From: Actinomucor elegans
Lineage: Eukaryota; Mucoromycota; Mucoromycetes; Mucorales; Mucoraceae
NCBI GenBank assembly: GCA_026027325.1
Contig: JAMSLZ010000007.1
Coordinates: 248,001 to 312,000 of the forward strand
Reading direction: 5' to 3'
Length of the DNA stretch: 64,000 nucleotides
Positions 11,791 through 22,925 of the stretch are shown piece after piece. The notes below the pieces were generated by a model, which worked only from the letters and a program-made list of their open reading frames with translations, made no database searches and was not told where the DNA came from. Numbering within the stretch: the first letter of the stretch is position 1; each line of letters begins with the position of its first letter. The position numbers and the translations under genes are program-made.

Positions 11791-12306
11791 GACAGGACCA
11801 GCACCTCCAGGTATCAGCTACATACAAAAAGGAACTATTAGTCAAACAGTTCGCTTGTTACTATTGAATCAAGACTTACAGCACAAATATTATTTCCATT
11901 CAACAAGATTTGCTCCAACTTTTGGGTCTTGTATCCGTCCTTGGTGTTTTCACTATTATAATGTGTATTCATTAGATCTTTTATATGTAAATGTAAACAG
12001 GGCATTCGACTTACAATTCAGTGACATCTTCTAGAACCATGTCTATAATCAAGTTAAAGATAGATCAGTAAACAAAAAAGTACGCGTTTTAATTCGATAA
12101 AAGCATGATAACTTACTAACGTAATCGTCGAAACCTAATAATTTGCCAGTGAATTCTTTCTCGTTCTTCATTACGACCCAGATCTTGGATCCAATGCATT
12201 TATCAATAAGCTCTATTACACCAAAAGGTTAATTAAGCGCGTTCTTTCATTTTTCTTGATAGTCTTTTAATGATATACCTAAAGGTAATAATTGAGAGGT
12301 AGCCAT
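11788..12306 (-). CDS. LSM5: U6 snRNA-associated Sm-like protein LSM5
   Basis: Five small exons: 12306-12279, 12212-12117, 12042-12015, 11952-11880 and 11817-11788. They give an 84-residue protein beginning [17 protein letters not shown]. The Sm1 motif ([20 protein letters not shown]) and Sm2 motif ([15 protein letters not shown]) are both present. It continues through [13 protein letters not shown], which is characteristic of LSM5. It would form part of the LSM1-7 ring (cytoplasmic decapping) and the LSM2-8 ring (U6 snRNA binding, splicing). Every junction keeps frame. Four introns in 255 coding bases make it the most intron-dense gene here, so simple ORF calling would miss it. Confidence 0.92.
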
Positions 12307-12977
12307 TTTATCGCAAACGAGTTGAAAGGAAGTAAAAAGCTTTGCTCGCATACCTGTTATGACAGAGAAATCCTTATAGATTGATCTTTTAAGCGGACAT
12401 TTCATATAGTATCGGTTTTGATTGGAGTTGATTTGGAATTATAACTACGTAAAAAAAAAAAGGTTTCCCTTTAATGCGGCTTTGTATTAATAAATTGTCA
12501 AGATACCTACATATCCTTTTACCGACATTATGAAGAAGTGTACTATATATCTAAATATGCGAGTATCATATTGCATTGATGTTAAATATATATAGCTATT
12601 TGCAGCTTGTATATAATGTTGAAGGTTTTGCCTTTATGGTAATAAACTGAGTTTTCTATGAGACAATATATATATAACATGTTTCTATAAATCCATTATA
12701 CAGCCGGTTTTTGGTCTCATGGCTAACTCTCCAATACTATGCTTTTATCCTCATAAAAAAATATGTTAAAACTGAAATTTTTGACCTCAAGTGTACCTCA
12801 CGCCATTTTCAAGAAATCCCCTGGCGGAACTTTTTTATGTATATGTGATTTTAATTGGTGGAAATAATTGAAAGTTAGAACAAGACCTGGATCAATCCAA
12901 ACCAGAATAGTTTTTTTTATTCGTATATTAAGGTGTAATAGCAGGGTAAATATATTTTTATTTATTTATTTATAAAC
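12307..12977. other. Intergenic region, nothing recognised
   Basis: AT-rich spacer between the LSM5 start and the amino-acid-transporter stop. I see no ORF, tRNA or clear repeat copy. Confidence 0.5.
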
Positions 12978-15201
12978 TCAAGATGGGCATCTTGAAATAG
13001 GTGCTGGCTCACCGCCTTCAGACCATAGAGCAATAGTAATGCCTGTGGTATATGTCATTGATACGATGCCAAAGATAATAATCACAATATCAATTGTTTT
13101 TTGGCGCCAAGTTTTAGCAATGGCTTTCAAATGGAAAAGAGGAGGAAACAGGAAACAAAGTGGAACACAGCAAAGGGAGCCGACAAGCGATACGAATTTG
13201 TCCAGATCACCCGAGCCAGCAATGGCAATAGAAGCACAGATCAAGACTGCAACAAAGCGAAACACGTTCTTTTGCCACTTGACCAAGTTATTGTACTTGC
13301 CAGAACGAGTGAATAAGCCATTCTCGACAATACGGATAGCTGGGAACAGTTGTAAAGGAATCGATAGACAGATAGCTAAGGCGTAAAGGCCTTGTACAGT
13401 ATTTACAACGGCAGTACCTGGCATGTTCAACAAGATGACAGTTTGAACTTCGCTACCGAATGCTAAATAGGAGATAAATCCGACAGACAAAAAGATTGCT
13501 GTGATAAACACCATGGTACCCGACAGGACTTTGGGGAACTTTTCTGGTTCTGCCATAGATTCAGTAATAGGGATTACTATATAATACGGTTAATAAACTC
13601 ATCTCTTTATCCAAGCCAAACCATACCTAATCCAACGCCTTCATAAGTAAATACGGCTGTTCCGATAAACATAGGGAAGGACTTGTAATTGATTACCCAT
13701 TCTACATCAGCAATGCCTTGGCTTGACAGAATCAAGAAATCATAGTAATATAGATAGATCAAACCAATCAATATGAAAAGATCCGCAATTAAAGCGAATG
13801 AAGAGAGTTTTTGTATTTTACGGATTATAGCCAATGGAACAAATATGGCTATTTGACCGAGAATAAGGTATGACAGCGGTACTTGAAAACTGCAATGGGT
13901 TACAGATTCAATCAAAGCTTGCACATTTTGGGCTACAAATACCATATACGCACACACGAAACCCATCTTTTTTGTATGTATATAAAATTAGAATACTTAT
14001 TAGCGCGATGGAGATATTTACTTGCCTGTGAGAAAGTGATAGCCAATAATACTGCAAAACGCATCTGTTTACCAAACAAGATGCCACCAATATCACCAAA
14101 GGAAACAGGAATCTTATTTCTCGTTTCCACAAGAAGCAAGAACGTATACAATGAAATCAATGCGATCGATGTAAGCAATCCAGTAGAAAACAAAAGCCCG
14201 CCGTTATAGAATCTAGACACATCGTTTAGATTGATTCCCCTTTTTTTTTTTTTTTTTTTTAATATGTCTATATCTTACGCTTTAGGTAGAAACATGACAC
14301 CAGTACCCACAAAGGACTTCAATAACAAGAACACAGCTTTAGCAGGTGTAGCTGTACCTTGGACTGCATTTGCTTGAGCTCTACGTATAAGGGGTGACTC
14401 CTCCTCTTCAGAAGAAGAAGATCTTCTTCTTCTACGTCTTCTCAGTCCAGCTTCCGTATCATCTTCTATCAAGTCCTCTTCTTCTCCCTCATCATCACTC
14501 AAATCCTCACCACCAAAGTGGCCATACAAAGCCAAAAAGTCTACAAATGTTCTAGTCATCCAGTTGGGTGGCTGCCTTCCTTGTCTATTAGCTTTATCCA
14601 CCACAAAGTGTCTTCGGAACCCTCCTGGGTCTTTAAGCCGCGCTAAAGCTGGGTCTAAAGGCTCGTTTCTCGGCACATAAAATGACTGGGAACGTTGACG
14701 TTTGGCTAACTGCTCATTTTCAATATCGTCTGCCCATTTGTAAATATCGTGGGTAATAGCACCACCAGGAAGTTGGTGCACACTTTTAACACTGGAAGGA
14801 TTACCACCTTCGTCCAAGATCGATCGGCTACGTAATGAAGCAGAAGGCGAAGTGTCTACTAAATGGCGCTTCACAATGTTGGCTACTTGATCGTCAGGCA
14901 AATCAACACTAACAGTATTGTCTTCGGGATTGAAGGTGGCTGTAGACAGAGGACGAAAGAGGCTGCCGCTGTTGGTAGTTAGGGCATTGTCGAGATCAGT
15001 AGAGCCATAGGTCTGATGAGATAAGACGCTTTTAGGTGAAGAACCATAGAGAGCTGCCACCGCAGGAGAAGAGCCGAGACGAGCAGTGGAAGAAGCTCGC
15101 TCTAACGAACTGGATAAATAAGAGGTATCTTGTAAGTGTGAAGAAGGCGATGTCCCTTCTCTATAACCTTGTTTTGCATTCACAGGCAAAGGCGAAGACA
15201 T
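12978..15201 (-). CDS. AVT3/AVT4-type vacuolar amino acid transporter
   Basis: Four exons: 15201-14279, 14212-14026, 13966-13627 and 13576-12978, giving 682 residues. The first ~300 residues are a Ser-rich, acidic and then Arg-rich cytosolic region, with a block of consecutive Arg followed by SSSSEEEE near 275. The remainder is the ~11-helix AAAP/Avt fold, beginning KAVFLLLKSFVGTGVMFLP and containing ITFSQMGFVCAYMVFVAQN. The long N-terminus followed by this fold matches yeast Avt3/Avt4, which export neutral or basic amino acids from the vacuole. Intron 2 (14025-13967) begins with GC rather than GT (CAG|GCAAGT), and no GT donor gives a continuous protein. The chosen start is the first ATG; the leader upstream has no other. 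Confidence 0.9.
13967..14025 (-). other. GC-AG intron
   Basis: A 59-nt intron within the amino-acid transporter, with donor CAG|GCAAGT and acceptor AAG|ATG. It joins ITFSQ to MGFVCAYM in phase 0. The nearest GT donor (AA|GTAAAT) gives the wrong phase or a stop codon. Confidence 0.7.
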
Positions 15202-15593
15202 TGAACAATGAGAAACAAGGAAGAAATGCAACCAGAAACAAGAAACTAGGTTTGTCTTTTTATATCTTTCTCAGTTGGACTCCGCGCAAAGGAATACAAA
15301 TGCACAAGTTTCGTCATTTGCTTCTGTTAGCGCTGTTTTTTTCTTCAATAAATATGTATATAAGAACTTGAAATATCAATAAACTTTAGTTGTTCAAACA
15401 GATGATGTACTATGATCAAGCTACAATCAAGTATTTAGACACTTGTTGTGCTTACACCCGGATTAGGGAACTTGGAAAAGATAATAATCCCCACTGACAG
15501 AATGATAAGTATCATTATTCAAGTCATATACATTCTGCAGACTCATCTGATCATTCATTAAACCTTTTTTTTTTTATATACATCGTAGTCTCA

Positions 15594-15755
15594 ATGTTAT
15601 GGCCAGCGGCATTGTCTATGTGGAAGTATTCCGACTCCGGTGAATTGTTCTTTCCCACCCGTAAAGTCAAGGTATTATTGGAAAGTGTAACCTAATCGTA
15701 AATTGCAGCAACAGCAGCAGCAACAGCAGCAGAAGCAGAAGCAGCAGCAGCAGGA
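15594..15755 (+). other. Possible mini-ORF ending in a CAG (polyglutamine) tract
   Basis: The ATG at 15594 opens 33 codons of non-repetitive sequence (MLWPAALSMWKYSDSGELFF, then PTRKVK). A 37-nt GT-AG segment, which contains a CTAAT-like branch site, could join it to CAG-repeat sequence reading Q/K and stopping soon after. It could be a short gene, a decayed exon or chance. Confidence 0.2.
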
Positions 15756-16433
15756 GTGACACTGTGCCTGAATAAAATGTTCAGTCGAATTTAGTTGCAT
15801 AAATGAGCTGATAGTTGATAGGTGAAACCATCCGTGTCTATCTACTTTGGTAAGCTTCAAATGACACTGGTTGCACCAAATCATTATGGGTACGGAACCT
15901 ATTGTCTATCATGGCAGCAGCAGATGTAATAAACAAACTCACGGGACTCGATACGTGCAAAAGTATGATTGGGATGAAAGGCTTTTCTCGTACGGCATAT
16001 TCATTAAAGCACAAAACGAGCTTGCATAACAAACGCATAATCCTTCGTAAGAATGCTCTTTGTTATAACTATATGTTGGTTGTGAATAGTTGATGTGAAA
16101 CACGATGTCTTTAATCTTCTTATGCGTATTTACGAGTTGTATATTTATTATAGGTGTACCTTTTTTTCCAAAGAACCCAAACACCGAACTATCGCGTATG
16201 TATAGTCTGGAAAATTAATCCATCGGAAAGAGCGTGCTTTTTTGTGCACCTTTCCCGGAAGCTATTATTTTATCTCGGTCGGCCGTTAAGTTACGACGCG
16301 ATGCTAGTGATATCATGAGCTTCATTTATTAAACAACCTTTTGATCTCCGATCTTAAGTATGCATGCGCCTCTAGCGCCTGCCTATATTAAATAATGATT
16401 CTAAAACTCTATTATTAAAACAGAGCATATGCT

Positions 16434-16456
16434 AATATATATATATATATATATAT
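16434..16456. repeat. (AT)n microsatellite
   Basis: Uninterrupted alternating A and T in the gene-free region upstream of the esterase. Confidence 0.85.
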
Positions 16457-16944
16457 TTCTGACATCCTAAAGCTCGGCTTCAAGTTTTGCTAACACAGGC
16501 AAATCTTTGTAATTACAAATGGATGGAAGAATTCTTTTAATTACTTCCACCAATAAACTAACACCATATTTAATTACCAATGTCCAATGAAGATCGTCTT
16601 TTGTTTACAAGTCAGAAAAACAAACTGTTTAGTTAGGCAATACTTTCGATCTTTATTGGTTAGAGGTGATTGCATAATAATATGCCACCTCAAAACTAAC
16701 ATCTAAACAAACGTTGATACTTTTTTCTTATCATATAGCAGATAATCACTGGCAGACACAATATTTATGAACAGGTTCAACCATAGTTGGAGTATTTAGT
16801 ATCAATAAAAACATACCAACATTACAATGTCATACCGTAAAGTATATTAAAGCAGCTAGAGATCTACAAGTAAAAAATGATTTTGTTTGGGATAATGTCC
16901 AAGAACGTAAGGTACATCTTGACAGAAATCTGGCGAGCTTTTGC

Positions 16945-17033
16945 ATCTCGATATCTTTTAACTGATTTCGGTTTAATGTCGCATCTGATGATGAGTACAT
17001 GACCAAAAAGGAAGCACAGTTTCTATTAAAACC
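16945..17033 (-). repeat. Dispersed repeat copy
   Basis: On the minus strand: TTTTAATAGAAACTG, then CATGTACTCATCATCAG, then ATGCGACATTAAACCGAAAT. The flank and core are in the same order as in the other copies. Confidence 0.65.
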
Positions 17034-17119
17034 ATTATCCGAGCGAAATATAATGAATATACTACATATTAGAGACTGGGTGTACTTCATGTACATTTCA
17101 TTCGAATATGGCTGATGAT

Positions 17120-17175
17120 TTGTAGATCTTTTGAGAGATCTCAGCCGAATGTAGCATTTGATTAACATTCCATAT
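17120..17175 (-). repeat. Dispersed repeat copy (partial)
   Basis: On the minus strand: AATCAAATGCTACATTCGGC, then TGAGATCTCTC. Only the central box and the GAGATCT-like end are recognisable. Confidence 0.45.
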
Positions 17176-17367
17176 TTACAATGAACTGCTATATCTATTA
17201 TAGTTTTTATTTTCCGGCAATGCCATCAGTATTTTGTAGGTACATGTACTAACGTGAAATTATATAAGCATCCGTATAAGTAGAGTTTTGGTTACTTACC
17301 TGAGGGTATCGCTGTATACAAAAGCTAAACCCTGAATTTCTGTACCTCTTAGGGTTCTTTAACCAAA

Positions 17368-17368
<1 letters not shown>

Positions 17369-17406
<38 letters not shown>
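17369..17406 (+). repeat. 38-base poly(A) tract
   Basis: The longest homopolymer in the window. A short inverted repeat (AACCCT ... AGGGTT) lies just upstream at about 17327-17356. Confidence 0.9.
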
Positions 17407-17409
<3 letters not shown>

Positions 17410-17674
17410 GAAAGCTGATACAGTATCTCTGACTCTTGCTGCTTTTCATTAAGTGAATAGACACAAGTATTCATAAATGACTACACTCAAGTATTCACTG
17501 TAAAGTACTAGTCAACTGATAGCAACTCAATTTGAATGAAAAAGGATCATAAAGGGTTCTTTGTCATTTGAACCAATCAGAAGGGCTGCTTGTTTATTTG
17601 TGCATCTTTTATATGAATTTTATCGTTTAAGCTCCCTCTTTTATTTGCATACTAGCAATAGAATAACACCGATA

Positions 17675-19028
17675 ATGCTCTTTAAAGGTTTATACACACT
17701 GTTACTAGCAGCAACAGCTGCTTTAGCGATTGAAACGCAAGAAGAGACAATCAAAAACATTGTAGTCTTTGGTGATTCCTATTCCGATGTAGGCAATAAA
17801 CAAAGATTGACCAATGGTCCTCTTTGGAGTGAACATTTGGCAGTAGGATGGAACGCATCTCTGTATAGCTTTGCTTTCAGTGGTGCAGTATGCGATAATG
17901 GCATGTATCCAGAGCAACCTTCTTCTGAATCTTATATACCAAGTATTATTGATCAAGTGGAAATGTACTATAAGCAAAACTTGCAATTAAATATGAAAGA
18001 AACGGCAATCGTATTCTGGGTCGGCGTAAATGACGTATACAAGGTGTTTGAAAAGAATGAAGGTAACCTGCAAAAAAAAAACAAAAAAAAATAGTTAGGA
18101 AATCAGGCCTCATGTTTTATTTTGATCTATAGATACGACAGAAGAGTTTAAAAAAGTAGTACAATGTATCGGTATCAACATCGTAAAGTACAGCTTTTTA
18201 TTACAATTTGAGCTGAGAAATGAACTAATATCTCAACTATAGCGCAATCTACGTAAGGTGTTTTCTTCCAACAAGTTTATTGTTTTCGGTGTACCGCCTT
18301 TGGAGCACATGCCGTTCTACGCAAACACAGAATTAGCACCCAGCAGAGAACAAGCAGCGAATGATTTAAACGAGCAATTAACAAAGGAAGTCGAAAAGAT
18401 GAATAAGCATTTGCAATTGCTCGAATTGGATCTGGTAGATGTACACAGATTGATAGATGATATTGTTGAACACCCTGAGCTTTTCAATATCAAGAATGCT
18501 CGAGAAGCTTATTGGGATGCCTGTCAAGGTCAATGCACTGACGATATGGATGCTTACGTATGGTGGGACAAGACACATTTGACAGGTGGTGTACATCGTT
18601 TGATAGCCAATAGTATCCTTATGGCTGGGTCTTTGGCTCCAGCGACGGTTTTGGGGGATGAGGTTGATGTGAATGCGCTTTTAGAAGATCCTAATAGTCA
18701 TTACAAGTCTCCAGTGTACTTGGCCAAGAAGAATACAGGCGAAATCAATAAAATCATTAATAAAATGAATGCAGACAAGCTAGCCAAAGATCAAGACAAT
18801 ATATCTTCTCAAGATAATATGTCGGGAAAGCATCCAAATCCCGATAGAGCAAGCAAGACATTCATTTACTTTGGTATCACTGCTACAGTCATTGTGTGTA
18901 TAGGGTTTGTTCTGTTTGTTAAAAGCAAAAGAAGAGGTAATCAACTAGCAGCTTTATCCGGTTTATTGCAGAACAAACCTGAACGCGGAAGATTCATGCC
19001 CTTGCGCAATATGGATTCAGAAGTTTAA
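17675..19028 (+). CDS. Secreted, membrane-anchored GDSL/SGNH lipase-esterase
   Basis: Exons 17675-18062, 18133-18182 and 18243-19028, 407 residues. The chosen start, the ATG at 17675, opens a clear signal peptide (MLFKGLYTLLLAATAALA). The SGNH motifs follow: block I FGDSYSDVGN with the catalytic Ser, block III VFWVGVNDVYK, and block V WWDKTHLTGGVH with catalytic Asp and His. Near the C-terminus, TFIYFGITATVIVCIGFVLF is a single transmembrane helix followed by a basic tail. The enzyme would therefore be a type I membrane protein facing outward or into the vacuolar lumen. GDSL enzymes hydrolyse carboxylic esters; the substrate here is unknown. The 50-nt middle exon and the second intron, which has donor GTAAAG, are needed to keep frame. 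Confidence 0.88.
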
Positions 19029-19441
19029 TTCCTACTTGATAACTAGTTGAACAATATACACCTTATACTTATAGAGAATGTTGTCTAGACATGATACTAA
19101 GCTATCGTGTTTAACTTGACACTAATAAATCAATTCATAATATATACTATTTAATATACACTACTATGCTTCAAGCTGAGCCATTTGATCATATCTATTG
19201 ATCAAGCTCAACATATAAGAACACTATATATCACATCATGTGTAAAGTAATAGCAACTCAGATCAGAGAAATAAAAAAGTGCTATTGGCTCTATTCATCG
19301 CAAGATCGTGGAACTGACAACTAAGTTGCTTATGATAAAAAAAATTGGACGCTATAAAGAGAGTGCTCTATTGACTTTGCATTTTGTACTTCTTTTTCGT
19401 TTCCTCCCCCCTCCCCTCTTTTTTTTCAAAAGCCTATCGAT
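19029..19441. other. Intergenic region, nothing recognised
   Basis: Spacer between the esterase and the homeodomain gene. A pyrimidine-rich run (CCTCCCCCCTCCCCTC and T-tracts, 19400-19427) sits just upstream of the homeodomain start and may be a promoter element. Confidence 0.4.
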
Positions 19442-20587
19442 ATGGAAAAAGTTTACAAGCAAAATGAACCCTTGTTTGTCAAGATCGACCATCGAGCATG
19501 GGGTATTCCTCTGAGCAGTAGTAGTAATGAGAGCAGTGGCGATGAGTCTCCTTTGTTTGAATCTCATTCTTTATCTACACATGATGATACCTCAATGAGT
19601 GCTATTAATACCACATCTTCAACATATCTTGATCGGCCTCAAGTACTAGATCTACATGAACTGGTGGATACAAAATCTAGCTGTCAAATAAGCACTGACA
19701 CTGTACCAAAAACTGATTGCTTTACGAATCGTAATCTCAAAAGAATATCTCACGCAAAGCAAGCTGATTTGGAGTCGGCCATGTATCATCAACATCTCAT
19801 TCCTTCGAATGAGTCTATTGCATGCATTCAACCCAAGAATATTACGCTTTACTTTTCTTCTGACAACGAGAGAACTGCTGATAGCATGTCTTCTACTAGT
19901 ATGACTACACCTACTATAACACAAGAAGACTTGGATCAACTTCAATCTGATTATCAAGCTCTAGATCAAAAAGCAGGGTTAGACCATAGGATCCTTCAAG
20001 ATACTTGTACCTCAAGCAATGGAAATGGGTCTGGTTTTAAAAGCCTTCCTCTTAAAAAGAGTTATGGTAAAAAACTTGCTCTGTTTGCTAAACGAAAGCA
20101 TCTGCCTGAAGTAGTCTCTACTGACGCGTCTTTGCCGGTCGAAACACCAACTCGTAAGAAGAACAAAAAAACTGCAACGGGTCAGAACGCCGAATCATCG
20201 CGTCCAATTATAAAAAACAAGCAAAAGAGAACTGTGACCAGCTATGATAGCCAAACATCCCTCTATCTCAAATCGGTTTTCTTTGAAGTTTACAGCTGCC
20301 AGAACAAATTGACCAAGCAGCAACGTGTTCAAGTACAAAAAAGAACAGGCCTGCCTTCTCGCAATATCACCTACTGGTTCTCGAATCATAAAAGAAGATT
20401 TCATCAAAATCTGGCAGTATACCGTAAAACGGTGGAGGATTCAAACGGATCTATCAAGAATTATTCGGACTTTCTCGAGTGGCGTAGAGCGCGAGGATTA
20501 CCGGATCAGATTTCGCAAGTAGAAGTCAAGCGCCTCGCAGAAGAATCAAGAAAACAAGCAAACTCTAGTATAAAAGAAGAGAACTAG
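19442..20587 (+). CDS. Homeodomain transcription factor
   Basis: This is a single-exon, 381-residue protein. A homeodomain lies at about residues 260-320. Helix 2 contains LTKQQRVQVQKRTGLP and the recognition helix reads NITYWFSNHKRRFHQ, with the invariant Trp-Phe and Asn of the WFxNxK/R signature and Arg-rich DNA contacts. The first ~200 residues are Ser/Thr-rich and apparently disordered, with a basic patch (KKNKKT) just before the homeodomain. The C-terminus has a conserved-looking tail, SDFLEWRRARGLPDQ. It should be nuclear and bind DNA, but its targets are unknown. No HMG-box neighbours are present, so I see no link to the Mucorales sex locus. Confidence 0.85.
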   Translation: MEKVYKQNEPLFVKIDHRAWGIPLSSSSNESSGDESPLFESHSLSTHDDTSMSAINTTSSTYLDRPQVLDLHELVDTKSSCQISTDTVPKTDCFTNRNLKRISHAKQADLESAMYHQHLIPSNESIACIQPKNITLYFSSDNERTADSMSSTSMTTPTITQEDLDQLQSDYQALDQKAGLDHRILQDTCTSSNGNGSGFKSLPLKKSYGKKLALFAKRKHLPEVVSTDASLPVETPTRKKNKKTATGQNAESSRPIIKNKQKRTVTSYDSQTSLYLKSVFFEVYSCQNKLTKQQRVQVQKRTGLPSRNITYWFSNHKRRFHQNLAVYRKTVEDSNGSIKNYSDFLEWRRARGLPDQISQVEVKRLAEESRKQANSSIKEEN

Positions 20588-20931
20588 AATGAAATATATT
20601 TAAATGTATAAATCACATAGCATACGCTTGTATTATATGCTTCTTGGCTTACGTATTTGTAATAAACTTCAATCGGTTTTTGCTTTAATTCCTAGTGTTA
20701 CTGCTATTTATCCCTGAAAACACGGATATTGTACTTTTTTTTTAAAGAAAAAAAACCCCCTCTTATCTATATCAATGAATTGACAGGCAGCGTTGCGCTA
20801 CATATACTGGATCTGAGAACTGAGGTCAATTGATTTTTCTTCAGTTACTATTAGCGCAATCCATTGAGCTCTTTTTTCCGCATACACTTGTTGTGACTCT
20901 TGGTTCGGATTTCAAATCCAAAATCTAACAA
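20588..20931. other. Intergenic region, nothing recognised
   Basis: Short AT-rich spacer carrying the terminator of the homeodomain gene and the promoter of the MFS gene. No further feature seen. Confidence 0.4.
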
Positions 20932-22771
20932 ATGAAAAGTTTCGATATAGTCTTAGATTTAGGAACCTTCTTTCTCATTTCTTTTACTTTTTTGGTATTT
21001 ATGAGTGATCTAGATAAGAACAGTAAAGAGGACCATCGCCTAGTTAGCAATCAGACGTCATACCTGGCTTGGCTAGAGCTGATCTGTGTCATATTGTTAA
21101 ACATGTCTATCAATTTGCGTTGGTTGACATTTAGCCCTGTAGCTTCAATTGCTGCTGAGTATATGGACGTTGATATGTCTGCTATTACTTGGTTAGCCAA
21201 CTGTGCCACGTTAATCTATATGGCCATCAGTGCTAGTACTGGCTGGGTGTTTGAAAAGTATGGAATAAAGGCCTGCGTAAGTTGACTGATATATTATCAG
21301 ATATCTGGATAGAATGATATCATACGAAAGTTTATCTAATCTCTCAAAACTAACAAATACTTTGGTTTGTTTGCTCTCTATTAGTTCCTGTTGGCAGCTG
21401 CGACAAACATTTTAGGATCTTGGATCAGGTATTTTGGAACTTTTGCACCTGTGCATCAAAGGTATCCAATCATTATGTTTGGTCAGGTAGCAAAGGAAAA
21501 AAATTACAAAATATAGTATAAGCATTAAACCAAGTTACTAGTGCATTGCCTCGATCGCAGAGCCTTTTATTATGAATGTTGGCACCCATGTTAGTATTGA
21601 TTTATATCAGTTATTATATTTCAGATATTTATCATAACTCTTTATATATATATAGTTTGCTGCAGTTTGGTTTGCCACTCATCATCGGGTTACAGCAAAT
21701 ACATTACAAGGTATGTTACGTTCTTGTTTGAAACTCGATATATAATGACCAACTCGAAATAGCTATACCACTGGGCATGATTGTCGCAACTCTATCTATG
21801 CCAAAGCTCGTATTAGGCCCTGAAGATATGCCAAGAGCTGTAAGTGCTTATTTAGTAGCTTATATAAACTCGTCTAATATATCTCTCTTCTGATAGATGT
21901 TGATTACTTCTGGTATTTCAACGGCATTTGGCATTCCGTTTTTATTTTTACCTTCTGGACCCAAGATTGCCCCAACCACTAGTGCTACCGTGAGTCGTAC
22001 CACCTTCCGTCAAAGCCTAAGGACCATGCTCAAGAGTCGCAACTATATCCTGTTGATCTTTGTATTCAGTATCAATTTCGCGCTATTTGCTTCCATTGTA
22101 GCCATCACTAGTAGCATCTTTAAACCCCAAGGGTTTGATAATGTTCAAGTAGGTTTGGCTAGCTTTGTGCGAATCATCAGTGGTGTCGGAGGTGCCATTA
22201 TTGCGGGACGTATCGCGGATTGGACAGGTAGACACGCCCTTGTCTTGAAAATAGCGGCGCCCATGACGGTAGTTACCACTGTTATCCTTTATCTGCAAGG
22301 TAAGCTTTTGCCTAGATCACATTTACGGATAAACTAACTCCTTTGGTAGATCTTGTAAATACTTATTCCTTTATGATGGTATCTTGTTTCTTGAACGGCT
22401 TTTTTGTGTTCCTTATTTTACCTGTATCTTTGGAACTTGCAGCAGAATGTACATTCCCTGTATCTGAATCTGTAAGTGCTTCGGTCCTTTGGGGTATGTC
22501 TCAAATCTCTTCATTCTGTACTACTTTGATCATGGACAAATTACGCGCTGGACCAGATGCTTCACCGCCTAACAATATGAAGCACGCTCTTATCTATGCT
22601 ATCGTATTGGCATGTCTTGGTGCCATTCCATCTCTTTTTCTCACTTCTGATTTGAAGCGTATTAACCGAGATAAACATGTTGCTGATCATGAACAACAGC
22701 AGTCCATCTCAGGCACAGAGGACATTCATGAAACCACCACTTCCTCAATTCAAGAAAAGCATTCTCGCTAA
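20932..22771 (+). CDS. FLVCR-like major facilitator superfamily transporter
   Basis: Seven exons: 20932-21276, 21385-21486, 21542-21589, 21656-21710, 21763-21839, 21897-22299 and 22350-22771. All junctions are in phase, giving 483 residues. After the N-terminus, LRWLTFSPVASIAAEYMDVD and ITWLANCATLIYM match the first helices of FLVCR/MFSD7 proteins. AEPFIMNVGTH and GRIADWTGR are the family mid-segment and the MFS loop motif. Animal members carry haem, choline or ethanolamine; the fungal substrate is not known. The 5' end is uncertain: an in-frame ATG at 21001 (MSDLDKNSKEDHRLV) gives a cytosolic N-terminus typical of the family, while 20932 adds a hydrophobic leader. Confidence 0.85.
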
Positions 22772-22925
22772 GTGTTCAAACACTCTATATATACGACTAC
22801 ATTACCCTAATATCTCCCCCCCCCACCTCCAGAAAACTAATACTCTATGCATATAGAAACTTCTTGTACTGATTATAATAATACGTAATTCTTTCAATAC
22901 TTTATATATATTTACAAATCATCAA

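Larger units (their letters stand above)
15202..17674. other. Intergenic region with possible relics
   Basis: This 2.5-kb spacer holds a CAG-rich tract (15704-15754), an (AT)n run (16434-16456), two repeat copies on the minus strand and a 38-base poly(A) run. A short coding-like segment starts at the ATG at 15594. No complete gene is supported. Confidence 0.5.

Noticed and set aside
15202..15231. Longer N-terminus for the amino-acid transporter
   Set aside because: The extension would need a TTG start; the first ATG is at 15201.
15675..16038. Cys-rich reading frames on the minus strand
   Set aside because: The Cys run is the antisense of a CAG repeat. A spliced reading (IWCNQCHLKLTK...) was tempting, but it has no stop-bounded, family-like structure.
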